From positions 455,501 to 519,500 of the forward strand of contig CP038131.1 of the NCBI GenBank assembly GCA_004519485.1: DNA of 64,000 nt, given 5' to 3'. Shown one piece after another: positions 9,474 to 20,537 of the stretch (positions are counted from its first letter, which is position 1; each line of letters starts with the position of its first letter). Source of the DNA: Nannochloropsis oceanica. Its lineage: Eukaryota; Sar; Eustigmatophyceae; Eustigmatales; Monodopsidaceae. The notes under the pieces were generated by a model, which worked only from the letters and a program-made list of their open reading frames with translations, was not told the DNA's origin and did no database searches. The position numbers and the translations under genes are program-made.

Positions 9474-12400
9474 ATGCCCATCTACAGCGTCATGGATGCG
9501 AGTAACAGAATCCCCGGCAAGCGTCACCGCTCCCCCGAGGTGCAAGAGTTGTTAGATGGGCTGATGTATATGCATGCCTTGGCAGCTGGACTGGGTAAGC
9601 GAAGTCGAGATCAAGCAGGCATGGAGGCCCAACGGCAGATGAAGGCGTGGTTTGGGAGCCTGCATGTGGAGGAGAGGATCAAGCTGCTGCAGCTGCAGGA
9701 GCCAGCTATGGTCAAGCTGCTCATAATGCTGGCAAGCAAGGCGCGTGCACTGCCACCACGGAGGGGCCGGCGCATGAGCATGGTAAAGTTCTTTGTCTTT
9801 GCAGAATCTGTGCCGGCACTGGCGGTGAGTTCCGCGCCAAGCAAAGACCATCTACGACTAAGGTACATTTTGTGTCACGTGTGCACATACATGAGTTGAT
9901 TTTTTGGGGTTTATAAGGATCTTTGTTGTGCCGGTGTAAATTTATTTCTCCAAGAGGCTTGTTAAATCTGCCCCACTATTCTCATCACAGAAGTGAAACC
10001 GTGGCAGCATCCGATGCGGCGGCCGCCGCTGCGACAGCCCCCTGGTTTGAGAATGAACCCTTTGTGGTGCGGCCAGATGAAAGTCGACAAAACGCCTGGG
10101 GCGACCACGTGCGCTTGGCAACCCCGACCGAAACATGGCAGGCCTGGGAGGCATTGACCGAGAGCTTGCTGCTTGTGCCGCCGCAGCCAACCCCGGAGGC
10201 CCGACGGGAGCGACGTGGCCACGAACCCGCCTCTTTGGCCCTGGGGATTTTCTCGAGCACCTTGGTGCAAGATGTCGATAGTTTTTTCAGTCTCTTGAAT
10301 GACGCCTCTGCTGGCTGTTTTTTACAGGGGGGAATGGCGGACGCGAAAACGGCACAAGAAATGCTTGGAGAAACGGCTTGGTTCCGCTCCAAGGGGGATT
10401 ATTCATTGGGGGAGCTGCTGGCCAACAAGATAGAACTTCTACTTTGTCGGGCATGGCATGCACACAGGCAGAAATGCAGCAGCAAGCGGATGGGACAGTC
10501 TACACGGGCGCTCACCCATCCCTCCATCCCCTCCATCCGCTACTTGGAGGAACGACGGTCTCTAGCGCAGTTCCTCTTCGAGGACCTCTCAAACTCGCAG
10601 GTCCGACTGCGGTGCGTGGTGTTCGCAGTGGCAAAAGTTATCCGGGCATTGCTTCAAGAGGAACAGACGGGAGCAGCTGCGGCCAGCGAGCCGGAGGCCT
10701 TTGCTTTATATCGGCGGATGCTGGAGGTCTTGCTCCTAACCACACAACTGCACCTATTTCGACAGGAACAAGAGAATTTTGCCACGGCTGCGGGGACTGT
10801 ACCGGCGCGGATTGTGCAAGTTATGGCCTTGGACAGTCTCTTTACCACTGCTCTGACAGACTGCTCCGAGGCAGATGTGCAGCGAGGCCGGTTTCAGGCC
10901 CTGCTTCGGATGGAGCTGCTGGAGAGGAGGACGGCATGGCACCAACAGCGTCTTTTTGAGGAATATGACGTATTGCCCATGAGTGGAGGGAAAGGACAAC
11001 GCACTTGTAGCGATGATAGAATAACGATTTCTACTGTTTTGGTCTCTGCTTTTAAGAAGACCAACAACAAGAAGAAAAAGAAACGCCGCAACAAGGTAGC
11101 TGGTGCTGGAACAGCCGCTGAGACCCCAGCAGTACCTGGAAGCCCGCAGGAATCTATGCTCCCACGCGACGCCGATAAGCAGGAAAAAGAGGAGGAGAGC
11201 GAGGGGCGCCATTTCTCGCGCGCCGTCTCGTCGCCGCCGTGCCTCATGTCGTCGGTACAAAAAGAAGGATCCCCAATAGGGAGAGAGCTCGAGAAGTCGC
11301 TTTCGAAAGAGGAAGGTGGTGAAAAAAATCGAACAGCCATGAAAGAATATTTTAAGCAAACAATCTCATGTTCGGTTAAGGAGATGGCCACACAGACCGT
11401 TTTATGCGGACGCAACGAGAAGGCGGAGGAGGAAGCAGGGAAATACTGTGGCCACCAGGCGGAAGACGAGAGGGAAGGGGGCGAGAAGGAAAAGGTGGTG
11501 GTGGAAGTGCAAAATAGGGTAGAGGAGGTTGCGGGAACAGAGGAGGTAGCAGTGGTGGTGGAGGTTGAAGAGGAGATGGAGGAGGAGGAAGATGCATCCT
11601 CTATGACGTGCGATGACCAGCAAGGCGGCTGGGGCGTGAGTTTTGACAATTCGTCCTCTTCCTCCTTCACTTCATCAAGCGATCCGAACAGGAAAGCACT
11701 CGGAGCTGCATCTAACGAGACAAATCTCAAGGACCTGTGCTTAAAGCTCGAGGCGGAAGTGGCTACGCTGCGGGGGGTCTTGGCAGTACAACGAGGGGCT
11801 CTCTCCCAAGACGCAGGAGGTGGTGGCAACAAGTACCCGTCATATTCGGCTACCCCACCGCATGGCTTTGAGCAACCCTCCTACGGCATTGCGCCAGCCC
11901 ACTTGCACTTGCGTCACTTGCCTCCGCACCAACATCCCTTGTTTTCTCGACACGTCCTCCACCACATGGAGATAATGAGTGACGATGGCCGCGGCGATGG
12001 CGGAGGCGACAGTGCGGGAGGGTGGCAGGGAGAGGTGTCCCAGCCCCGTGCAAGCCCGTTTCCTCCAACCAGTAGCACTGCAACAGTTTACTCGGCGGAG
12101 GGGACCAAACAAAGCATTGTCACTACCGCTGCCACCTTAGGCACCATGGGTCGGCGGGCTCGGTTGGAAGGAGGGGGTATGGGCGGTGCCTTCGCAGTCT
12201 CCCTTCCTCGCAATCCTTCTGGACCGCTCCATGTGTGGGGGGAGAGGCACCACCTCCATCACCAACAGGAACAACAACCCCAGCATCAAAAGCAGCAGCA
12301 GCACCACCAGCCGCGACAGGCCATCTCGGCGTCCGTCTCGCTCGGCGGTGACGACCTCGTTGTGCCTCTCCACCCAGGCTGCCCACCGGTCTCCACCCTA

Positions 12401-13816
12401 CTGTCTTCCAACCACCATCACCCTGAAAAGCCTGGCCTGCGTCTTTTCTCAGCAGGACTCGACCTGATCCAGCATGAAAGAGGCAAGGCCAAACACGAAA
12501 TAGCGCATGCCTGCTCGGGCTTTACTTTGCGTCAACCCCTCTTTGACGTCCGCTCCCGCTTATGCGATGACATCGTAGCCTTCGTTCGGGGTGTTTCCGA
12601 GATTACTGCCTCCCGTCTCCCGCAGCAAACGGAGGCCATCAATCGCTGCCGGCAGGTAGTGCAGTCGTTATGGCCGCGTGCTCAGGTCAAGGCCTTCGGC
12701 TCCTTCGTTTCGGGCTTAGCATTGCCCTCCAGCGACGTTGACCTGGTCATATGCCTGCCCAAGGTCCGGCGGGACGCGCCGGCGGAGGCACCAGGGGTTC
12801 TGGAAGGCCGCAATGCTATCAAGGAGACATGGCAGCAGGAACTAGCACGCAGGTTGCGGGCGACGGCGTGGGTGAATCCGGCAAGTATCAAGATCATCTC
12901 CCACACGGCCATTCCAGTTATTAAGATGAAGATCGAGCCTAGACCCCAGCCCCTCTCTATGCCTTTAACAGGAGGAGGAGGAGGAGGAGGAGGAACATCA
13001 ATCCAGGGCCTTGAGCTTCGGGGAGACAGTGCAGACGAGGCAGCAGTGGCACGAGGGGTAGCACTGACTGGGATAGCAGCGGGCGAGGGGGAGGTGTACC
13101 TAGACGTCTCCATTGAGGGCGGGCAGCACAACGGACTGCTAGCAAATCAGGTGATCGCCGAGCTTCTCAGGGAAAATCCAGCGCTTCGGCCTTTGGTACT
13201 GGTTTTGAAACACTTCATGAAGGAGCGCGGGCTTATGGAGTCCTACTCCGGGGGCCTCTCCTCCTACGGCCTAGTGCTGATGGTAGCGCGCTACCTGCAG
13301 GAACAGTCCAACGCTATGGACACGGGGTCGCTCCTCCTGGGATTCTTGGACTTTTACAGCAACCACTTCGACCCTCGCACCATGGGCGTCAGCACCAACC
13401 ACCGCTGTTACTTCAGCCGGGGCGCGCAACAGCAGCAACATCAGCAGCAGCATCAGCACCACCCCCAGCACATGCCCTCACTCGGCCCGCACAGGCGCGT
13501 TAGCCTTGGTGGGGGTGGTGACCTGGAAATGCCCGAGTACTATATTCAGCAGCAAGAAGAGCCGCAACAACAGCAGCAACAGCAGAACCGTCCCGTAGGA
13601 GCCCCTTTCCTCGAGAATCCTTACAAGTTCGACCCCCTCTACCTGGAGGACCCTATTTGCCCGAGCAACAACATCGGCCGGAATTGCTTTCGCATTTTCC
13701 AGATCCAGCGCGCCTGGAACGACGCCTGGCAGGCTCTGGATCCGGGTAGTGGCGAAGGCGCGCCGCGATTGAATCGGATGCTCAGCACCCAGGAAGTGGC
13801 CGAGAGAGGTGCATGA
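9474..13816 (+). CDS. Large TRF4/Cid1-type non-canonical poly(A)/nucleotidyltransferase
   Basis: Two exons join(9474..9862, 9991..13816), 1404 aa; the intron (gtacat...cacag) joins LRL-R|SETVAAS in frame. The catalytic module is C-terminal: the nucleotidyltransferase motif GSFVSGLALPSSDVDLV (about residues 1030-1050) gives the G-S...D-x-D metal ligands, VYLDVSIEG (about 1168) the third Asp, then a PAP/OAS1-associated domain (PLVLVLKHFMKERGLMESYSGGLSSYGLVLM ... PSNNIGRNCFRI). This matches the PAPD5/TRF4 branch, which adds short A or U tails to RNAs for nuclear surveillance or decay. The preceding ~1000 residues have no recognised domain and contain lysine/glutamate-rich and His/Gln/Gly runs. 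A Gln/His insert splits the associated domain. Most family members are 500-800 aa, so this one is unusually long. Missed introns inside the long open frame are possible. Confidence 0.82.
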
Positions 13817-14045
13817 GTAAAAAAGCAGCATGTATATAATAATAGACATTTAAAACAAGAGTAACTGTAGATCACAAACCATCTCTTAAGAGAGTATGGG
13901 AGCAAGATTTTACCTGTCGATAAAAAATGTGACATGCTTTCAGACCAAAGAAATCATTAGGACCGAAGAAGCTGATACATTTTATGCAATCGTTTTCCTA
14001 TATGTTGCACTTTGCTGTCGATCAGCAAACCCTTGTGCTTCGGTC

Positions 14046-16727
14046 TTAGATACTCCCCCTTGTGGTGCTGCTCTTCGCAAATCTCCGTTGCAGCTTCATG
14101 TCAATGTATCGTCGCTGCGGCTGCTCTTCGCCCACCTGCTCTCTCTCTGGCAAATCCAGCTCCTCCTCACCCATTGCAAACGGCTGGAAAAAACTCGACA
14201 CTTGGTCAGCGGACACATTCTGCATGCCTGCCAAGCCATCTGCATTCGCCCGTGCATGAGAAACGAGCAAGCGCTGTCCCACACGGTAATCCATACGAAA
14301 GACATCCTCAATCTCGGCCTCCTTCGCCTCATCCAGCTGGCGGAAGACAATCTTGAGACTGTTTGATCAATAAGATGGACGGCATGGGATCAGTGATAGA
14401 TCAAAAATCATCGAAGTAAGACTCAAGGAAAAAAGGATTTAAACTTACCTCAAAGACGACATACTGTCCATCCTCCGCAAGCACTCCTGCGCCCAGGCCG
14501 AGTTGTCTTTCCGCAAGCCCTCTACCACCTCCTCCACCGATTCGCCCTTGAAACATACTTCCACCTTCTCAGCCAGCTCCATGAAATCGGGGAAACGCTC
14601 CGCCCGGTCCACGCTACAGTCCCAGGGAGAGAGGAGTACCTAGAATGATTGTGTACATGAGATTGATTATGGTAAGTTGTAAGGGCAGAATAAATTGAAA
14701 TGCACATAGCAAGGTTTTCCTAAGGAGATAGGCACTGATGATAGCACCAAACCTTACCTTATCGGCGTCTACCAGACGCTTCCTTTCCGGGTAGGTAATG
14801 TACTCAGGAAAGTTGTCCATGAACTTCTCATTGATGTTGCCCAGGCCCTCCATACCCTCCTCTTGGACCCGTTCCTTTATGCGGGCCCTGTTAACGGCAA
14901 TAAGAAATGATCAGCGCGTGATTGGAACCAGAAGCCTCCCACAAGCACATTGAACCACCCAAAAGAGGACGTACTCGATAACTTCCCATTGCGCATTGAA
15001 GATAGCGTCATCGCCCTCAGCAAAATTTCGGTGCCACCACAAGGAGCCCGCCGTATCAGACGGCAGCGCCGGCTGCTGGTGGGACAACGGAGCGATAAAT
15101 ATACGAGAAAAGATGGAAAACGCATGCAGCTCATCATCATTCTCCGGTTGTACGCACCTGCCCACTCTTCGTTTGCCTTGGGCCACCACCCACAAAGTCT
15201 TCCTCTTCCGCCGCTAAGGCCTGATTCCGCGCCAAGAAAACATTGGAAAGGGGCTCCATCTTGCCCAGCGTTACGCGGATATCCGGATCTTCCTCCACCT
15301 GCACAATTGCGGATGTGCGGTGTAGGCCAAGAATGAGTAAATAAACAGGTCGAGCCCCCCTTTCCACATAACTCTCCTCCTCCACCGATGACAACACATA
15401 TTCCCAAGTTCCAATTTCCACCGTACCTCCTCCTCCACAAAAGCCTCCATGGCCGCTTCCTCCTTGGCATCGAATACCGTTGCATCCACTTCCTGCCTTG
15501 AAGCTCCCCATGCATTATCGTCGTTATGGTCATTCCACCTATCGTCGTCCTCGAAGCCCGTCATGACGCCTGAGGCACGCTTCATCAACCTAGAACACGT
15601 GCGGGTAGGGAATAATGAATGGAGAAACGTAAAATCGCGAGCAAAAGTATGAAGATGCTGCTCTTGTGCTGTGCCTTATATTTGTCCACTTCCCGTTACC
15701 CTTCTAATCTGCCGTACTTTTTACGGTTTTCGTCGTTCTTGGCCCATTTGGCCCAGAGTTCATGATAGGGCGGGGGATTGAGGTGGGTGTCCAGCTTGTA
15801 GAACATAGCAGCGTGCTCGCTCATCACGTCCTCCACCATGAAGTCCGGCTCGAATGTCAAGTCCGCTAGGCGATTATGCAGCTGCCCCGCCATGCTGTCC
15901 TCCATGTGGTGCGTCGACAGTCCCGTGGCCAGCATGTCCAAGCCCGACAGCGACGCGCCCGTCAGGCTCAAGTATCGGGCGAACGCCGGGCTGCCTGCTG
16001 GGCCGACGCGCAGGCGGGGCAACAGGTAGGACAGTCCACCGTCCAAAATCCAGCCGTCCTTGGGACCTACCACCTGAAAGGTGGACTTCTCGGTCGAGAC
16101 GCGGTAGCGGGCCAGGCCCAGCCCCATACCCCCTCCAACCACATCGCCCGTGTACCAGGCAATGGTGGGCTTCCTGAGCGTGGCCAGCAAATAAGACAGC
16201 TGACAATGCCGACGGAAATTTGCGGTCAAATCGCTCGGCCCAATCCCTTCCTCGCGCACCCAGCCTGCACTGAAGTCCTTCCCTGGCCTGCCTTGGAGTA
16301 CGACGGCCTATACGTGAGGAGGAATCAAAAGGATAAGAAAGGATGAGCGGCATGTCGTCTTCGTTTCCTCCTTCCAGCCTTATACTGTACCTGAATAAGG
16401 TAATTGGTCTCCCATGATTGCAGCTGTGCGGTATTTGAGTGGGGAAATGTATAAGGTAAGCGGGCGGGCGCGTGCTGTAGGGACCCGCCGAGCATCTCCT
16501 CTCATCATGATCGACCGACATACCTTCCAAAGCAACGACTCGGCCGTACGGGCGTCCACGCGACCTTCGGGCCCAGCCAGCACCACGCGTCGACATCCCG
16601 GGGACTCCAAGATGCGGTATTGAGTGTCCAGCTTGACATTCTTGCCCGCCCCTACCCGGGCCGTTGCTGGTGCGACCTTGATTTTCTTGGCTTCAGCGGC
16701 CAGCTTGGCCAGCCGCGAGCGCATCAT
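14046..16727 (-). CDS. HIBCH-like protein (crotonase fold) with altered catalytic loop; possible mitoribosomal mS47
   Basis: Nine exons: complement(join(14046..14358, 14449..14639, 14758..14887, 14975..15075, 15158..15298, 15427..15589, 15700..16307, 16391..16423, 16524..16727)), 627 aa, every junction in frame. The crotonase core is clear (GRPGKDFSAGW, GDVVGGGMGLGLARYRVSTE, LSYLLPRL), as is the 3-hydroxyisobutyryl-CoA hydrolase C-terminal block (VEEVVEGLRKDN ... SLKIVFRQLDEA). In active HIBCH the loop after TEK reads PETAIGLFPDVGGG. Here it is GPKDGWILDGGL (about 160-171), so the catalytic Glu is absent while the Asp may remain, and the C-terminal G(V)RA segment is not seen. About 170 extra acidic residues sit between the two halves. 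HIBCH-like mS47 is a known small-subunit protein of plant and kinetoplastid mitoribosomes, so a structural role is a real alternative to valine breakdown. Either way mitochondrial location is expected. The start may also be the second Met at 16724. Confidence 0.8.
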
Positions 16728-17166
16728 GCTGGGCTCCTCCCGCTGCCCTCAAGACGAAGCTAGTCACTCTGCTGCGTAGCGTGTGTGCCGTTACCGTCTT
16801 TCACAGCAAGATACCTCCTACCCCTGTGCGATGACGGTGCGGTGATGGGAGGCAGGGAGCAGGGGTACTATTGTAGGAATGGAGCGAGGGATCGAGGGGA
16901 TTACATGAGCATTGTGACCCACTGAGGCAATCGAAGCCAAGAAGGTCAAACTGTTAGTTGCTAGCCATTAATGCATCCACACCACTGGTTTCGTGGCAAG
17001 ACTGTGATAATACAATTGTGGGCATCGTGATATTGCTATAGCTTGACCGGCCGTCGCTGAAAGGAACTCAGAGCCGATGAGGCTATCTGTCTGACGTGCT
17101 GTTTCCTTGGCCTCTCACGCCTTTGCACCTATAGGACCACAGATACATAAGGGCTGCCCAGCTACT
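16728..17166. promoter_or_regulatory. Divergent promoter region, HIBCH-like (-) / AP-4 mu (+)
   Basis: About 440 bp between opposing start codons without coding potential. It holds the promoters of both genes; no individual motif assigned. Confidence 0.45.
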
Positions 17167-19412
17167 ATGTCGGGGGCCTTGTCGTCCTTTTTTATCCTTT
17201 CCCCAAGGGGTGACACCATCATCAGTCGGGTAAGCGATTGTGACGCGTACAGAGGAGGGAGGGGGCAGAGGCACAGAGACCCTCAAGCAACAGCAAGACG
17301 CGGACAGTCAATCAATGCTCTGTCTGTGGCACCGCATCTATTACCAACAGGATTTTCGAGGGGACTCCTTGCCCAACGCAGCGGAGATTCTTTTTCGCAA
17401 AGTCAAGTTCTGGGAGAAGGGAGACGCTCCACCCGTCTTCCACCTCGACGGCCTCAATTTCCTGTATGTGCGCAAGAATGGATTGCTGTTTGGAGCCACC
17501 ACGCGTTTCAATGTGTCGCCTTCCACCACCATTGAGCTGCTGAATCGAACGGCCAAGGTTTTTAAGGACTATTGTGGGGTCTTGAGTGAGGTGCGTTTAA
17601 GTTGTGTCTTCCCCACCCTTCTTTCAATTTCGTCAGCCCTTCCAGCTTTCAGCTCGAATCCTTACGTCCTATCCCACCTTTCTGTTCCCGACGCATATAG
17701 GAATCTATCCGCAAGAATTTTATCCTGGTGTATGAGCTGCTGGATGAGATGATGGACTACGGTTACGCCCAAGCGACTTCTACGGAGAGCCTCAAAAACC
17801 ACGTGTACAACGAACCCATTTTGGTCGAATCCGCCAAGCCCAACTTGCGCATTCCCAACATTAACCCCAAGACCACACCCTCCACTGCTGTGCATAAACC
17901 CATCACCGTTTCTGGTACGTAGGGGAGGGACTCAATGATGATGAAGAAGCGGCAGCAATACATCGTTCACTCAGCACTTGCTCTCCACCCCTACCCTTAC
18001 AGCGCAATCTGGCGGCAAGCAGAAGAACGAGATTTTCGTGGATATCTTGGAGCGCTTAAACGTACTCTTCTCGGGCACTGGATATATCATCAACTCCACT
18101 CTTGACGGCTGCATCCAGATGAAGAGCTACTTGTCGGGCAACCCGGAGCTGAAGCTTGCCCTCAACAGTGACCTTGTCATCGGCAAAGGTGCGCTAGTAG
18201 GCGTTAGAAAGAGATGAGGGAGGACAAGGGGCTCCGAATTTTGGAGAGAAATTTACTCACAAATTCAAATCTGTTTCTCCCAAGTACATACAGGTGGCGG
18301 CAGTGGGTACGGCGCAGTGGTCCTGGACGATTGCAATTTCCACGAGTGCGTGCGACTCGACGAGTTTGAGAGCTCAAGGACGCTGTCCTTCTTCCCGCCG
18401 GACGGGGAGTTTATCCTTCTCAACTATCGTATCACGGGCGAGTTCCGGGCGCCTTTCCGTATCTTCCCTACAGTTGAAGAAATATCGCCTTACAGGGTGC
18501 GTGAGAATATGAATAAAGGGCGGGTTTTTGGCAGGCAGGCCGCCGGCGAAGAGGGCAAAAGATGGCACTTGCTTTTACAGCTATGAGTTGATAGACCCTC
18601 GCGATCCATCCTCCCATCTATCTCTGTTTTACCCCTATTTTAGTTGGAGATGTCGCTGATGATCCGGGCCGACATTCCCGAGTCTAACTACGGCGCCAAT
18701 GTGCAAGTGCGGATCCCCATGCCCCGTTCCGCCGTCTCAGTCACCACCGAGCTGGTGGGGACGGCGGGAACCGGACGACCGGTAGCGGCAGGGCTGACGA
18801 CCTCAGGCCAGGTAAGAATGGAAATCAAATTTGCAATGAGTGGGTGGATGCGTGTCTGAGTGGATACATGGTCGTGGCGCATGTCTTGCTTACCAGGATC
18901 ACGTCCCTTTTCTCTTCCGTCCCGTGCAGACGTCGGAGTACAACGCTAACGAGAAGCGGGTTATATGGAACATCAAGAAGTTCCTTGGCGCCACGGAGCA
19001 AATGCTGCGCATCAAGGTATGCATCCATTTTTGAAGGGACTCGCACTTCCGTGCAATCTCTCACTCTCTTTTTCTACTGTCACCCACACTTCTACAGATT
19101 ACCTTGGCGGGAGGCAGTGGCAGTGGCAGCAGCAGCAGTACTACCAACAGCAGCAGTGTGTCGAGTAGTAATGCTTGCGGGGGAGGCGGCGGGATTGGGG
19201 CCACGCCGGGGGCGGGAGTGGGGAATGCACGCAAGGAGATAGGGCCCGTGAGTATGAGCTTCGAGATTCCAATGTACAACGTCTCTAACCTCCAAGTCCG
19301 CTACCTCCGCATCTCCGAGCAGCAGAAGTCCTACAACCCATATCGATGGGTCCGATATGTCACACAAGCGTCCAGCTTTGTGTGTCGGGTGGGTACGGGG
19401 ACAGAAAGATGA
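17167..19412 (+). CDS. AP-4 adaptor complex mu subunit
   Basis: Eight exons: join(17167..17229, 17351..17590, 17701..17914, 18003..18188, 18294..18496, 18644..18811, 18930..19016, 19098..19412), 491 aa. The N-terminal longin-like domain (SSFFILSPRGDTIISRDFRG) and the phrase LVYELLDEMMDYGYAQATST are diagnostic of mu adaptins and closest to mu-4. The C-terminal mu homology domain starts near KNEIFVDILERLNVLFS and includes VRLDEFESSRTLSFFPPDGE, ending PYRWVRYVTQASSF. Mu subunits bind tyrosine-based sorting signals; AP-4 makes clathrin-independent carriers at the trans-Golgi. A Gly/Ser-rich loop (about 19110-19170) is inserted between beta strands of the homology domain. The last few residues (CRVGTGTER) are an extension. 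The AAGAB chaperone gene lies 1.1 kb downstream. Confidence 0.92.
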
Positions 19413-19504
19413 GACACACAAATAGTTGTGAAGTAATAAAACAAAAGTAAAGCATGTGTCAGATTAAGAGGTGCCTCTTTGATCATTCTCTTTCTTTTTC
19501 CATC

Positions 19505-19967
19505 TTACAAGCCGTCCAAATCTATCTCTGCATCATCTTTCACGGGCACCGCCACCACGCTCATCGGTTCTTGGACTGCTTCCTGTACGTGCTGCGCCAC
19601 CCGTAGCTGTAAGTCCTTCGAGGGGCCATGGACAGGGATGTGCTGCTGGTGCCGCTCATCCTCCCGCAGCAAGGGCAGCCAAGGATCCTCTAAAAAGCTG
19701 GGCTTGAAAAAATCTGCCGCTAGTTGCCCTTCACTGCCATGGTCGTGGTGATGGCGGGCGTTTCCTCGCCCGTCACGGGTTCGTTTTCGCCCTCTCCCGT
19801 CCCGTTCATGCCCCCCCCCCCGTACGCGACTCCCTCCAGTCCTCCTTCCGTAGCTTCCACCACGTCCACCATCACTGCCAAATTGATAGCCCCCACCACC
19901 ACCCCTTGATTCGCCCCCCCTTGATGCCCCCCACTCTGGCTGACATTGTCCGTTGCCAAACGACACG

Positions 19968-20031
<64 letters not shown>

Positions 20032-20200
20032 AATGGTGCCCCTGGGGTATCATCATGCCATTCGCATGGTAAGCCGGAGGCATGGGCGGACAGGGAAGTA
20101 CCCTTTCCGATGGAGGGTGCCGAGGGTAGTAGGGGGGTCGCGCAATGGATTGTCCGTTAAAGAAGCTATTGCGCGCCGGCCGACGAGGGTCCGTCTTCAT
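19505..20200 (-). CDS. MPLKIP/TTDN1-like low-complexity protein
   Basis: 231-aa single-exon protein. The N-terminal two thirds is low complexity: Pro/Tyr/His-rich, an uninterrupted ~18-residue polyglutamine (CTG repeats on the plus strand at about 19970-20022) and an RGG/GGR-rich region. Near the C-terminus DFFKPSFLEDPWLPL matches the short conserved block of human MPLKIP/TTDN1 (YFKPSMLEDPWAGLE) and its plant relatives. Family members associate with intron-lariat debranching factors and splicing; loss of TTDN1 causes a form of trichothiodystrophy. The assignment rests on that one motif plus the shared disordered composition, so it is tentative. Only 92 bp separate its stop from that of AP-4 mu. 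Confidence 0.55.
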
Positions 20201-20537
20201 TGGGGTGGTAAAAGGTTTGGGGTGTGTATGCCGCCTAAAGAAGACAGATCAAGCAGTGGCACGCCGGCGTACAAGGATGCAAGAAGAGCTCCTGCAGTGT
20301 GTTGTACGGGTAGAGTGTTGTTACTTCGGAAAGGTAACGTATCGTTGCCTTGGCTGAGACGTGAAAGCTGATTGATGATGATCATTTTGCCGTTAGTGAT
20401 GCCCAGTTGCCTAATGCTGAGAAACGAGGGCAGTACTTTGAGCTTGCGAATACCATAGCAAATCTTTCGAGCCTTAAATATTTCCTCATTAATTTACCGG
20501 CCACACGCACTGCCCGCTATCTAGCCAGGTCTTGCCC
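20201..20537. promoter_or_regulatory. Divergent promoter region, MPLKIP-like (-) / AAGAB-like (+)
   Basis: 337 bp between opposing start codons. No coding potential or named motif seen; expected to hold both promoters. Confidence 0.4.

Noticed and set aside
10894-11832. 312-codon minus-strand frame inside the nucleotidyltransferase gene
   Set aside because: Ser/Phe-rich mirror of the lysine/glutamate-rich sense segment; no domain and no splice or start evidence.
15874-16596. 240-codon minus-strand frame overlapping the HIBCH-like gene
   Set aside because: It is in another frame than the exons that spell the crotonase motifs, so it is a shadow.
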